From CAZRWD01 sp964603785 (GTDB lineage: Bacteria > Fermentibacterota > Fermentibacteria > Fermentibacterales > Fermentibacteraceae), in NCBI GenBank assembly GCA_964603785.1, contig CAZRWD010000004.1:62001-126000 (forward strand): DNA of 64,000 nt. Direction: 5' to 3'. The position numbers were made by a program, and so were the translations under genes. This document shows, piece by piece, positions 15,812-24,067 of this stretch (position 1 is the stretch's first letter; each line of letters begins with the position of its first letter). The notes under the pieces were generated by a model. The model had not been told where the DNA came from. It ran no database searches and saw nothing but the letters and a program-made list of their open reading frames with translations.

Positions 15812-17591
15812 GTGGTTCCTCCCTCCTGTAGTCCTTGCTGAGGGCGCCCTTCGGGCAGACATCGGCGCAGAGGCGGCAGTCCGGGTAGCAGAGGAGCGGG
15901 TTGACGACCGGCCTGTCGTTCTCGAAGCTGATGGCCGGACAGCCCAGCGAGAGGCACCGGCGGCAGCTTATGCACAGCTCCGGGTCGAGCACGGCGACGG
16001 CGCTTCCGGAGGGCCTGCCGACCATCACGCAAGGCCGCCTGGTGATGACCACCGACACCCCCTCCCTGTCCATCTCCTCCCTGAGCACTGCTTCCAGGCC
16101 CTTCAGGTCGTGAGGGTCGACGACCCTGACGCTGGCGGCTCCGCACACCCGGCACAGGGCTTCCAGGTCGAGCTTCGCCGCCGGCTCACCCCTGAGGCCG
16201 CGGCCGGTGGCCGGGTGCTGCTGGCCTCCGGTCATTGCCGTTATGCCGTTGTCCATTACGATGATCGTGCCGTTCCCGCCGTTGTACACCATGTCGACGA
16301 GCCCGGTGATCCCGGAGTGCACGAAGGTCGAGTCTCCTATGGCCGCGGCGAGCCTGCCGGTGATGCCTCGCCCCACCGCCTTCTCGAGCCCGCTGAGGAC
16401 CCCGATCGAAGCCCCCATGCAGATCGTGGTGTCCATCGCGTTCAACGGCGGCATCAGGCCGAGGGTGTAGCACCCGATGTCCCCCGTGGTGCTCCTCTTC
16501 AGCTTCGACAGCACCCAGAACGCCCCTCGATGGGGGCACCCGGGGCACAGGGCGGGTGGTCTCAGGGGAACGGCGGCGGGCTCTTCGACCGGGGTCTCGA
16601 CGAGCCCCAGCCCCCTCCGCACGAGGGTGGGGTTCAGCTCCCCCTCCACCGGGAAGTACTTCTTCCCCTCCACTGGCTTGAGGAAGTGCGCCCTTATCTG
16701 CTCCTCGAGGAAGGGATCGCCCTCCTCCACGACGCGCACCTCGGCGACGCCCGCCATGAACCTCTCGATGAGCCCCCAGGGCAGAGGCCAGGTGAGGATC
16801 AGCCTGAGGATCGAGGCTCCGGGCAGGACCTCCTTCACATAGTTGTACGAGATGCCGGAGGTTATCACCCCGAGCGACCCGTCGCCCGGTTCGATCACAT
16901 TCTGGGCCAGCGTGTCGCCGAAGGAGGAGAGGGCGAGGATCCGCTTCTCCACGCGTGAATGCATCGCCCTGGCGAAGGCCGGGATGGGTATGCGCTTCTG
17001 CACGTTCTTCTCGTAGCCCCTGACCTCCACCTCCCTCCGCGGCCCGAGCGCCACGAGTCCGTTGGAGTGGCTCACGCGGGTCGTCGTCCTGAGCATGACA
17101 GGGGTGTCGAACCGCTCGGAGATGTCCAGGGCGAGCCCGACCAGCTCCTTCGCCCCGGCGCTGTCCGAGGGCTCCAGGACCGGCACCTTCGCGGCGCGCG
17201 CGATCATCCTGTTGTCCTGCTCGTTCTGGGAGGAGTGCATCCCGGGATCGTCGGCGGAGACTATGACGAGCCCTCCGGTGACCCCCAGGTAGCTGAGGGT
17301 GAAGAAGGGATCGGCGGCCACGTTCAGGCCCACGTGCTTCATGGCGGTCAGGACCCTGGCCCCGCCGAAGCTCGCACCCGCCACAGTCTCGAGGGCGACC
17401 TTCTCGTTGGGCGCCCACTGGGCATCGATCTCGGGGTAGTGTCTGCCTATCTCCTCGAGGATCTCCGTGGAGGGGGTACCGGGGTATGCGGAGGCGAAAT
17501 GGACCCCCGACTCCCAGGCGCCCCTCGCGATTGCCTCGTTCCCCGACAGGAGGATGGTCCCCTCGGTCGTCGCATTGAGCGGCTGCTTCAT
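15801..17591 (-). CDS. iorA: Indolepyruvate:ferredoxin oxidoreductase alpha subunit
   Basis: 596 residues. The N-terminal PFOR-type domain begins GTILLSGNEAIARGAWESGVHFASAYPGTPSTEI. The TPP-binding part has CPGCPHRGAF, GDIGCYTLG, TTICMGASIG, GDSTFVHSGITG and MDNGITAMTGGQQHP. The C-terminus has two [4Fe-4S] motifs: CISCRRCLSLGCP and CYPDCRLCADVCPKGAL. It catalyses oxidative decarboxylation of indolepyruvate, phenylpyruvate and related acids in anaerobes. With Ptb and Buk downstream of the same promoter, the acyl-CoA can be turned into ATP. Confidence 0.95.
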   Translation of the reverse strand: MKQPLNATTEGTILLSGNEAIARGAWESGVHFASAYPGTPSTEILEEIGRHYPEIDAQWAPNEKVALETVAGASFGGARVLTAMKHVGLNVAADPFFTLSYLGVTGGLVIVSADDPGMHSSQNEQDNRMIARAAKVPVLEPSDSAGAKELVGLALDISERFDTPVMLRTTTRVSHSNGLVALGPRREVEVRGYEKNVQKRIPIPAFARAMHSRVEKRILALSSFGDTLAQNVIEPGDGSLGVITSGISYNYVKEVLPGASILRLILTWPLPWGLIERFMAGVAEVRVVEEGDPFLEEQIRAHFLKPVEGKKYFPVEGELNPTLVRRGLGLVETPVEEPAAVPLRPPALCPGCPHRGAFWVLSKLKRSTTGDIGCYTLGLMPPLNAMDTTICMGASIGVLSGLEKAVGRGITGRLAAAIGDSTFVHSGITGLVDMVYNGGNGTIIVMDNGITAMTGGQQHPATGRGLRGEPAAKLDLEALCRVCGAASVRVVDPHDLKGLEAVLREEMDREGVSVVITRRPCVMVGRPSGSAVAVLDPELCISCRRCLSLGCPAISFENDRPVVNPLLCYPDCRLCADVCPKGALSKDYRREEPRGN

Positions 17592-17609
17592 CGCCCGTCC
17601 TTCCGGGTT

Positions 17610-18683
17610 TCATTCATAGGTGCACTCCGCCTCGATCCCGTCCATGACCCTCAGCACTCCCCTCACCAGGGCCTCCAGCTCGGCCTCGCCGGGGAGCACG
17701 ATCACCCTCCCCAGGTGGGAGAGGCCGTCCACGAGCGTGTCGGACATCCAGGGGTCGTGTGCCATGCCGCCGGTGACCACCAGGCAGTCCAGCTCGCCCC
17801 GGAGGACGGCGGCCATGGCCCCCGCCTCCTTTATGAACTGGTACGCCATGGCTCTCAGGACGAGGTCGGCCTCGGCGTCGCCCGCCTCCGCCCTGCGCCT
17901 GGCCTCGGCCACATGGTCGGTGCCGAGGTAGGCCAGGAGCCCTCCCTCCTTCAGGAAGGCCTTCAGCAGGTCGCGCCTGGTGCGCCCCGGCTCCATGCAC
18001 ATCTCCACGAGACCAGTCACGGGGAGGGATCCGGTCCTCTGAGCGCTGAAGGGGCCGCCGTCGTTGGCGTTGTTGGTGTCGATCATCCGCCCCTTCCGAA
18101 TGGCGTTGACAGACACCCCGCTGCCGAGGTGCAGGACGACCATGTTGCATTCCGTGAGCGGCTTCCCCAGCTCCGTCGCGGCCTTGTAGGCGACCATGCG
18201 GATGTTGAGCGCGTGGCTGAGGCTCTTGCGGGGCAGGAGCGGGTGGCCCGACAGGCGGGCCTCCTCGATCATCTCGTCGACGCAGACGGGGTCGACGAAG
18301 TAGGCAGGGAGCCCGAGGGGCCGGGCGATGGCCGCCGCCAGGGGGGCTCCGAGGTTCGACGGATGATCGGCCTGGAGGGTCGACCCTTCGGCTATGTCCT
18401 CCAGCAGTCTGCTGTTCACGGCATAGGTGCCGGCCCTGAGAGGCTTGAAGGTCCCCCCCCGGCCCACTACGGCGCAGAGGGAGGACATGTCGAACGACCT
18501 GGCGGCCAGGGTCTCGAGGACCAGGCTCCTGCGGAGGTCGGTCTGCCCCAGGGTGGAGCCGCATGCGGCCAGCTCCTCGGGCAGGTGCCTGGCCGACTCC
18601 TCGAAGAGGGGCTCGTACTCGCGGTACACCCCGAACTTCGTCGTCGTGCCCCCGGGGTTCAGTGCCAGGATGAGCCTCTCCAT
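17610..18683 (-). CDS. buk: Butyrate (branched-chain/aryl acid) kinase
   Basis: 357 residues (ATG at 18683; a GTG three bases earlier also fits). Acetokinase-family motifs: LILALNPGGTTTKFGVY, GRGGTFKPLRAGTYAVN, HPSNLGAPLA, VDPVCVDEM, VLHLGSGVSVNAIRKGRMIDTNNANDGGPFSAQRTGSLP, which mark the butyrate kinase branch rather than acetate kinase. It makes ATP from acyl-phosphate. Its ATG overlaps the ptb TGA (TGATG). Next to iorAB it more likely handles branched-chain or aromatic acids than only butyrate; this is inference. Confidence 0.93.
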   Translation of the reverse strand: MERLILALNPGGTTTKFGVYREYEPLFEESARHLPEELAACGSTLGQTDLRRSLVLETLAARSFDMSSLCAVVGRGGTFKPLRAGTYAVNSRLLEDIAEGSTLQADHPSNLGAPLAAAIARPLGLPAYFVDPVCVDEMIEEARLSGHPLLPRKSLSHALNIRMVAYKAATELGKPLTECNMVVLHLGSGVSVNAIRKGRMIDTNNANDGGPFSAQRTGSLPVTGLVEMCMEPGRTRRDLLKAFLKEGGLLAYLGTDHVAEARRRAEAGDAEADLVLRAMAYQFIKEAGAMAAVLRGELDCLVVTGGMAHDPWMSDTLVDGLSHLGRVIVLPGEAELEALVRGVLRVMDGIEAECTYE

Positions 18684-19579
18684 CACAGCCCTCCCGCGAC
18701 CACGACCCCCAGGGCGAGGGAGTTGAGCTTCGTCGAGGCCGTGTCGCTGCGCGAGAGCATCACGACCGGAGCGGAGGCTCCGGCTATCATGCCCCCCACC
18801 TCGGTGTCGGTCATGTACATGAAGGCCTTGGCGAAGATGTTGCCGCAGGACATGTCCGGGGTGACGAGGATGTCCGCGCGTCCCGCAACGGGCCCTTGGA
18901 TGTTCTTGATCGCCGCGGCCTCGGGATCGACCGCCCCGTCAACGGCGAGCGGCCCCTGGACGCTGACGCCCGGGATGCCGCGCGCAGCCACCCTGGCGAA
19001 GAGGACGGTCTCCGGTATCTTCTCGTTCTCCACCTCGATGGCGGCCAGGAGGGCTACCCTGGGCTCGGCCAGCCCCAGCCCGTTCATGACCCGGGCGGCG
19101 TTCTCGACGATCTGGACGACCTCCTCCTCGCCGGGACGGATCACCATCCCTCCGTCGGTGATGGCGATCAGCCTGTCCTGCCTGGGAGCGTGGACGACGG
19201 CCACATGGCTCAGCAGCCTGCCGGTCCTCAGCCCCCTGTCCCTGTCGAGCACAGCCTTCTGGAAGATCGAGGTCTTCAGCATGCCCTTCATGAGCATCGT
19301 CGCCTGCCCGCTGCTGACGAGCGACACGGCAGTCAGGGCGGCCTCCTCCTCGTCCTCGGTGTCGATGACCTCGATGCCGGGGGGAAGCTTCAGGCCGGCG
19401 GCGGACGCAGTAGCCGCCACCGCCGCGGAAGGGCCGACCACGACCGCCTCCGCTATCCCCTCCTCCGCAGCCCTGGCGAGCGCCCCGAGGGAAGCTTCGT
19501 CGTGCCCCATGGGCACCGCCACCCGGGCTCCGCTCCGGAGGCGGGCCGCCTCCCTGATCTGTGAGAAGTTCCGGTACAA
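18683..19579 (-). CDS. ptb: Phosphate butyryltransferase-like phosphotransacylase
   Basis: 298 residues, starting at a TTG (19579) behind AAAGGGAGGTG; the open frame extends much further upstream but that part is low-complexity Arg/Pro sequence without family character. PTA/PTB features: RVAVPMGHDEASLGALARAAEEG, ATMLMKGMLKTSIFQKAVLD, LSHVAVVHAP, ITDGGMVIRPG, ADILVTPDMSCGNIFAKAFMYM, PVVMLSRSDTASTKLNSLALG. It exchanges CoA for phosphate on an acyl group and feeds Buk. First gene of the operon; promoter in the 104-base divergent gap shared with the HAD gene. Confidence 0.92.
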   Translation of the reverse strand: MYRNFSQIREAARLRSGARVAVPMGHDEASLGALARAAEEGIAEAVVVGPSAAVAATASAAGLKLPPGIEVIDTEDEEEAALTAVSLVSSGQATMLMKGMLKTSIFQKAVLDRDRGLRTGRLLSHVAVVHAPRQDRLIAITDGGMVIRPGEEEVVQIVENAARVMNGLGLAEPRVALLAAIEVENEKIPETVLFARVAARGIPGVSVQGPLAVDGAVDPEAAAIKNIQGPVAGRADILVTPDMSCGNIFAKAFMYMTDTEVGGMIAGASAPVVMLSRSDTASTKLNSLALGVVVAGGL

Positions 19580-19683
19580 GGGCACCTCCCTTTCGGTCTG
19601 GCGGACGGGTCCGTGTTCCTGCCGCAGTTCGTTATTATGGGCAGGCCGGTCGAACCGGGCTAGTTCGAGGGAGGTGCCTGGGT

Positions 19684-20358
19684 ATGGACGGGATCGCGGG
19701 CGGTCTTCCGGGAGCCCTTGCCATGGCGGGGGGGGTCCTCCTGGACTTCGACGGGGTGCTCGTCGACAGCGAGCCCTTCTACCTCGCTTCCTGGAGGGCC
19801 GTTCTCGAGGGCCTGGGCGACTCGGTGGAGGACGAGGAGTACTACACCCACTGGACCTCCCTGGGCGAAGGGCTCGACGGGCACCTGGCCAGGCACGGCC
19901 TCTCCGGCGTCGACACCGCGGCCGCCAGGGCGGCCCAGAGGGAGATCTATCTCTCCTACTGCGAATCGGGTGCGATCCCCGTGATGCCCGGGACCGCCGA
20001 TGCCCTCGCCGGGCTCGCCTCCGGCCGTTTCCGTGACCGCCACGCCATCGCCTCCAACACCGATCCGCAGATCGTCGGGAGGATCCTCTCCCGGGCCGGC
20101 ATCCCGGCCCCCCGGGTCGTCGGGGGAAGGGAGTACAGGCCCAAGCCGGCGCCGGACATCTTCCTCGCCGCCGCCCGCGCCATCGGGGTCGACCCGCGCT
20201 CCTGCCTGGTCCTCGAGGACGCCTGGAAGGGGCTCGAAGCGGCAAGGGAGGCGGGGATGAAGACGGTCCTCGTCAGGAACGAGCTCAACCGGGGCGCGGC
20301 CCTCGAGGCCGACTTCGAGATGCGCGGGATAGCAGATCTCGCGGGACTGCTCGGATGA
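19684..20358 (+). CDS. HAD-superfamily phosphatase (beta-phosphoglucomutase-like)
   Basis: 224 residues from an ATG behind GGGAGGTGCC. HAD motifs I-IV are present: LLDFDGVLVDSEPF (nucleophile Asp near residue 22), ASNTDPQ, KPAPDIFLAAARAIG (Lys) and VLEDAWKGLEAAREAGMKTV. A C1-type cap lies between motif I and II. Members dephosphorylate sugar phosphates or act as mutases. Divergent from ptb; the next gene overlaps its stop by four bases (ATGA). Confidence 0.85.
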   Translation: MDGIAGGLPGALAMAGGVLLDFDGVLVDSEPFYLASWRAVLEGLGDSVEDEEYYTHWTSLGEGLDGHLARHGLSGVDTAAARAAQREIYLSYCESGAIPVMPGTADALAGLASGRFRDRHAIASNTDPQIVGRILSRAGIPAPRVVGGREYRPKPAPDIFLAAARAIGVDPRSCLVLEDAWKGLEAAREAGMKTVLVRNELNRGAALEADFEMRGIADLAGLLG

Positions 20359-20888
20359 CGGTCCTGACCGCCGCAGCGGCGGCCGCGGCAGGCCTGGTCT
20401 CCTGCTTCGCCGGGGAGAGGCTCTTCAGGATCTTCGCTCTGCTCGCCGGCGCGGTGGCGGGGTTCGACGCCGGGCTGCTGCTGATGGCCCGGGCCGGTTT
20501 CGAGGGTTGGCCCGTCATCGCCGCGGCGGCGGCTTGCTCCCTGGCGGGGGCGCTCCTGTCCCTGGCTGTGCTGAGGCTGTCGGTGGCGACCGCCGCCCTG
20601 GCCGCAGGATGGATCGTCTCGAGAGGGCTCGGAGCGGCACCCGCCGTCTGTCTCTTCGCCGCGGTCGCGTCGGGGGTCCTCGGCGCGGTCCTGTCGCGTC
20701 ATATAATCGCCGTGCTGACCGCCGCCACCGGAGCGGCGGCCGCGTCGTGGGGGATCTTCGAGCTCTGCGCCATGCACGGGCTCGAAGCTCCCTCCCCTCT
20801 GCCCCTCGCGCTCGCGGCCGTCCTGTTCCTGTCGGGCGCGGCGGTCCAGCTCGGACGGGCCGGACGCAGGAGAGGGCGGGGCGGCTGA
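20355..20888 (+). CDS. Membrane protein of unknown function (Ala-rich, about 6-7 TM)
   Basis: 177 residues, nearly all hydrophobic: VLTAAAAAAAGLVSCFAGERL, IFALLAGAVAGFDAGLLLM, VIAAAAACSLAGALLSLAVL and so on, ending in a basic tail (RAGRRRGRGG). The layout (repeated short TM hairpins) resembles DUF4203-type membrane proteins, but I do not recognise a function. Start overlaps the HAD stop (ATGA), so it is translationally coupled. Confidence 0.65.
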   Translation: MTVLTAAAAAAAGLVSCFAGERLFRIFALLAGAVAGFDAGLLLMARAGFEGWPVIAAAAACSLAGALLSLAVLRLSVATAALAAGWIVSRGLGAAPAVCLFAAVASGVLGAVLSRHIIAVLTAATGAAAASWGIFELCAMHGLEAPSPLPLALAAVLFLSGAAVQLGRAGRRRGRGG

Positions 20889-20916
20889 TGGAAACGATCC
20901 GGAGATGGAGGGTCTG

Positions 20917-21459
20917 ATGCAGAGGTTCGTCGACTACGGCCTCGTTCTCGTCGGCGTGGCCGCCCTTTTCTCTCTGTTCAGGCTGTCGCGCCTGCTGCTG
21001 GGGCGCCTCCTCTCGTCGCTCTCGAAGGGCCGGGGCATCGAGGACGCCGACAGGATACTGCTCGTCGGGTTCCACATCCTCCTGACCGGTCTGCTGCTTC
21101 TGCCCCTGGTCACTGCCGCCCTCGCGGCATTCGACGACGCATTCCTCCCGGGAGGCATCTACGTCCACCTCTCCCTCGTGGTCATATCCATCATCCTGTT
21201 CAGCTTCACGGAGGACATCTTCGGGGGCCTCCGCACACGCAGGCGCGAGGCCGGGTGGACGACGGGCCGGCATTTCTCCAGGATCGGCCCCTCCCTCGCG
21301 GTCTTCTGGCTGCTCGGCGTGGTCTTCCTGAGCCCGCTCTTCTACTCGGGGCTCACACTGGTCCTGGCGGTCTTCTACCTTGTGGCCCTGAAGTCCCTGC
21401 CGGCCCGTTCCCGCGCCGGGGAGGCGCCGGGTCAGGGGCACCCCCGGCGGGCGGGTTGA
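20917..21459 (+). CDS. Four- to five-TM membrane protein of unknown function
   Basis: About 180 residues. The ATG at 20917 (QRFVDYGLVLV) is preferred because GGAGGG sits eight bases upstream; an ATG at 20905 is also in frame. Hydrophobic segments: VLVGVAALFSLFRLSRLLLG, ILLVGFHILLTGLLLLPLVTAAL, VHLSLVVISIILFSF, PSLAVFWLLGVVFLSPLFYSGLTLVLAVFYLVAL. The C-terminus is basic and Gly/Arg-rich. It is not recognised. The following formyltransferase gene begins inside its last codons. Confidence 0.65.
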   Translation: MQRFVDYGLVLVGVAALFSLFRLSRLLLGRLLSSLSKGRGIEDADRILLVGFHILLTGLLLLPLVTAALAAFDDAFLPGGIYVHLSLVVISIILFSFTEDIFGGLRTRRREAGWTTGRHFSRIGPSLAVFWLLGVVFLSPLFYSGLTLVLAVFYLVALKSLPARSRAGEAPGQGHPRRAG

Positions 21460-22271
21460 TCCCAGAAGCCCGGGAGCCCGGCGGTCCGCCCCCGAGGGTG
21501 GTCTTCCTCTGCGACGACGAGCCCTTCGAGATCCCCTCGGCAGTCGCTTCGATCGTATCGGGGCTTCCGGGCTGGGAGTGCACCATTGCGGGCCTCCCGG
21601 GACATGCGTCGTTCTCCGGCACGTGGACCAACTTCAGACGCTACTCCGCCCTCTACGGGGCTGCGGGGTTCCCGGTGAGGGCGGCCCAGATGCTCCTCCT
21701 CAGGCTCTCGGCCCGTCTGGGGCTGCCGACCGCGAGGCCCCATTCGCTGGCACGGGCGGCCGAACGCTGCTCGGCCGCGTTCATCAGGATCGGGAGCGTC
21801 AACTCCCCCGGAGGGAGGAGGATCCTCGAGGGGCTGCAGCCCGACTTCCTCGTATCGATCGCCTGCCCGCAGATCCTCCGGGGACGCGTGCTGGCGATCC
21901 CCCGCATAGCCGCCCTCAACCTCCACTCCGCCCTGCTGCCCAGGAACAGGGGCATGCTCCCCACCTTCTGGTCGCTGATGGAGGATCCGCCGCGGGCGGG
22001 AGTCACGCTACACCTGATGGAGCGCGGGCTGGACGCGGGCCCCATCCTTCTCCAGAGGGAGATCCCGGTCGACAGGAGGACCACCTCGCTCCACGCGCTC
22101 ATAAGGATGTGCAAGCGGGAGGGTGCCGGGCTGGTCGTGCAGGGGCTGCGCATGATGGCCTCGGGTCCGGTCGATCTCCTCCCCAATCCCCCCGGAGAGG
22201 GATGCGTGCACTCCTTCCCGTCGGCATCCGACGTCCGTGCCTTCAGGAGGAAGGGGGGCAGGATCTGGTGA
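21456..22271 (+). CDS. Formyltransferase-family protein
   Basis: 271 residues from a TTG that overlaps the upstream TGA. The formyltransferase core is visible: LVSIACPQILRGRVLAIPRIAALNLHSALLPRNRGMLPTFW contains the N-x-H-S-x-L-L-P motif (catalytic Asn-His), and RAGVTLHLMERGLDAGPILLQREIPVD matches the later catalytic Asp segment of Fmt/ArnA/PurN-type enzymes. Length fits a stand-alone sugar or tRNA-type formyltransferase. It overlaps the deacetylase gene by four bases; a formylation-deformylation pair acting on a lipid- or polysaccharide-linked amino sugar is an inference. Confidence 0.8.
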   Translation: MIPEAREPGGPPPRVVFLCDDEPFEIPSAVASIVSGLPGWECTIAGLPGHASFSGTWTNFRRYSALYGAAGFPVRAAQMLLLRLSARLGLPTARPHSLARAAERCSAAFIRIGSVNSPGGRRILEGLQPDFLVSIACPQILRGRVLAIPRIAALNLHSALLPRNRGMLPTFWSLMEDPPRAGVTLHLMERGLDAGPILLQREIPVDRRTTSLHALIRMCKREGAGLVVQGLRMMASGPVDLLPNPPGEGCVHSFPSASDVRAFRRKGGRIW

Positions 22272-23122
22272 CGCGCGACCTCGCGGTGGCCATGAGCTTC
22301 GATGTCGAGGAGTGGTTCCATACGGCGGTCGCGAGACGAGCGCTCGGAGAGGCCGCGGACTACCCTGGTCGGATCGGGCTCGTCATGCCGCGCATCCTGT
22401 CCTCGCTCGACCGGCATGGCGCGAAGGCGACCTTCTTCGTCCTGGGCAGCCTCCTGGAGACCAACGCCGCCCTGTGGCCCGGCCTGCTCGCGGGTGGTCA
22501 CGAACTGGCCTGCCACGGATGGGATCACCGGCCTCTCTCGCAGATGGACGCCCATGGGCTCGAGCAGGACCTGGGCAGATGCCTCGGCGCCTGGGAGAGG
22601 CTGGCCCTCCCTAGACCCTCGGGCTATCGCGCCCCGTGCTTCGGGGTGGTCGCGGAGAATGCAGGCTGGGTGGCCGAGGTCCTGTCCGCGAACGGGTTCG
22701 CATATGACAGCAGCGTCTTCCCGATCGCGAGAAGCGGATACGGCATGCCCGGATCCCCCGTCGTCCCGTACCCGCTGGCGGGGGACGGCTCCGCTCTCAT
22801 GGAGATGCCGGTCGCGGCGGCCGGCCCGGAGGGGAGGAGGATCCCGGCCGGGGGCGGCGCCTGGATGCGGTTCATGCCCGGCCCCGTGCACAGGGCGATC
22901 CTGCGCTCGATGTGCCGGGGCGGGATGGTTCCGGTGCTGTACAGCCATCCCTGGGAGTACGACGCGCCCTTCGGGGGCGAGGATGTCCGGTTCCCGGCCC
23001 TCTCGAGGATCAGGCAGTGCCACGGAGGGGGGCGCAGGATGATGCGCCTGCTGGAGCGGATACTGGAGGGGTTCGGCTCGGTCACCGTCCTCTCGGCGCT
23101 GACGGGCGCCCGGGAGGGCTGA
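22268..23122 (+). CDS. Polysaccharide deacetylase (NodB-type)
   Basis: 284 residues from a GTG overlapping the formyltransferase stop. NodB-type motifs: AVAMSFDVEEWFH (catalytic Asp pair region), ATFFVLGSLLE, GHELACHGWDHRPL (H-x3-H metal ligands), YRAPCFGVV and HPWEYD (final catalytic His). The FDVEEWF opening and the C-terminal SRIRQCHGGGRRM region recall the exosortase-associated/PEP-CTERM deacetylases with a DUF3473 end. It would remove N- or O-acyl groups (or formyl groups) from a glycan. Followed by a terminator at 23168. Confidence 0.87.
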   Translation: MTRDLAVAMSFDVEEWFHTAVARRALGEAADYPGRIGLVMPRILSSLDRHGAKATFFVLGSLLETNAALWPGLLAGGHELACHGWDHRPLSQMDAHGLEQDLGRCLGAWERLALPRPSGYRAPCFGVVAENAGWVAEVLSANGFAYDSSVFPIARSGYGMPGSPVVPYPLAGDGSALMEMPVAAAGPEGRRIPAGGGAWMRFMPGPVHRAILRSMCRGGMVPVLYSHPWEYDAPFGGEDVRFPALSRIRQCHGGGRRMMRLLERILEGFGSVTVLSALTGAREG

Positions 23123-23167
23123 GGCGGCAGTCCGGGGCCGTCATCGATCAGGCCCGGAAAAGGAAGA

Positions 23168-23187
23168 GGCCGGGGTCGCCCCCGGCC
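23168..23187. terminator. Bidirectional terminator hairpin
   Basis: GGCCGGGG (23168-23175), loop TCGC, CCCCGGCC (23180-23187). On the minus strand, downstream of the ferredoxin gene, it is followed by TCTTCCTTTTCC. It also sits after the plus-strand deacetylase gene. Confidence 0.75.
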
Positions 23188-23210
23188 CCGCCTGCAGGAT
23201 TGCGTCGGCC

Positions 23211-23378
23211 CTACGGAGCCTCGATGGCCTCGACGGGGCAGACCGAGGCGCAGGCGCCGCAGTCGATGCACTTGGCGGGATCGATCTCGTATGGATTTCC
23301 CTCGCTGATGGCCTCGACAGGGCACTCGTCCTTGCATGTGCCGCAGGCGATGCACTTGTCGGTGATCTTGTAGGCCAT
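23211..23378 (-). CDS. 2[4Fe-4S] bacterial ferredoxin
   Basis: 55 residues from an ATG behind GAAGGGGGTGG. Two CxxCxxCxxxCP motifs (CIACGTCKDECP and CIDCGACASVCP), each followed by VEAI, define a clostridial-type 2[4Fe-4S] ferredoxin. Monocistronic, with its own terminator at 23168. It is a plausible electron carrier for IorAB and the aldehyde oxidoreductase. Confidence 0.95.
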   Translation of the reverse strand: MAYKITDKCIACGTCKDECPVEAISEGNPYEIDPAKCIDCGACASVCPVEAIEAP

Positions 23379-23502
23379 GCCACCCCCTTCCGCAAGGTCA
23401 GGCACTATAACCGGCCCCGGCTGGACCGTCAACGAAACCGCCCGCACTTGCGCGGTTTCCCCGGCGGATGTAATGTCAAGCACCGCATGGGGGGGCGTTG
23501 TA

Positions 23503-23781
23503 TTGAAGGATTTCCTCGCCGAGTCCTGCTTCGCGAAGGGCTGGGAGAGCGTCGATCGCAACTTCCGGAGGATCAGCGACGCCGCCAGGGCGGTCGAATC
23601 CGGCGAGCGCTCTCCCGAGGAGATCGCCAGGGCGCTGGAGAGGCTTTCCTCCCAGGTGGACCTGTTCGCCGACCAGTGGCTTCATTTCCAGATGCGGGTG
23701 GAGGCGATGATCAGGGAGTACAACCTCCCTAAGGACCCCGACGCGGAACCGGCCGGACCGGTGCAGGGCGGGAAGGGCTAG
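23503..23781 (+). CDS. Small helical protein of unknown function
   Basis: 92 residues from a TTG, with a G-run (GGGGGG) ten bases upstream. Predicted almost entirely helical: AKGWESVDRNFRRISDAARAVE, SPEEIARALERLSSQVDLFADQWLHFQMRVEAMIREY. The VDLFADQWLHF segment resembles VDEFTERWMDF in the converging gene next door, suggesting the two are related. It ends with a Gly/Pro tail. Its TAG abuts the stop of the opposite gene. Not recognised. Confidence 0.6.
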   Translation: MKDFLAESCFAKGWESVDRNFRRISDAARAVESGERSPEEIARALERLSSQVDLFADQWLHFQMRVEAMIREYNLPKDPDAEPAGPVQGGKG

Positions 23782-24051
23782 CTAGGGAACCCCGTCCAGC
23801 CTGTCCTCCAGGGTGCGCTTCTTCCTCTCGAAGTCCATCCATCGCTCGGTGAACTCGTCCACCGTCTTCTGAAGGGCGGCGAGCTTCCTCGCGAGCACCG
23901 TCTTGGTCTCCTCGCCCAGCCCGTGCCTCTCGGCGAGCTCGAGCTCCTGTCGCAGCCGGGCCATCCGCTCCCCGATCTCCTCCCAGGCTTCCCTGAAGAG
24001 AGCCTCCGGGGCGGTGCTCCTGCTCGTCAGCCCCTGGTCATCGCTGCGCAT
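23782..24051 (-). CDS. Small coiled-coil protein of unknown function next to parB
   Basis: 89 residues, highly charged and helical (FREAWEEIGERMARLRQELELAERHGLGEETKTVLARKLAALQKTVDEFTERWMDFERKKRTLEDRL, quoted only by key pieces in the findings). It follows parB by 16 bases and could be cotranscribed with parAB. Its stop codon directly abuts that of the convergent, apparently related small gene. No recognised family; the ribosome-binding sequence is weak. Confidence 0.6.
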   Translation of the reverse strand: MRSDDQGLTSRSTAPEALFREAWEEIGERMARLRQELELAERHGLGEETKTVLARKLAALQKTVDEFTERWMDFERKKRTLEDRLDGVP

Positions 24052-24067
24052 CGAGACGGCCAGATCG

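Noticed and set aside
15801..15820. CACGTG palindrome at the iorB start as a third parS site
   Set aside because: The arms (GTTCCCACGTGGTTCC) do not form the parS inverted repeat; only the six-base core matches.
19580..20245. N-terminal extension of ptb to 520 residues
   Set aside because: The added sequence is Arg/Pro/Gly low complexity, overlaps the HAD gene on the other strand, and a TTG with a good ribosome-binding site sits at the expected family start.
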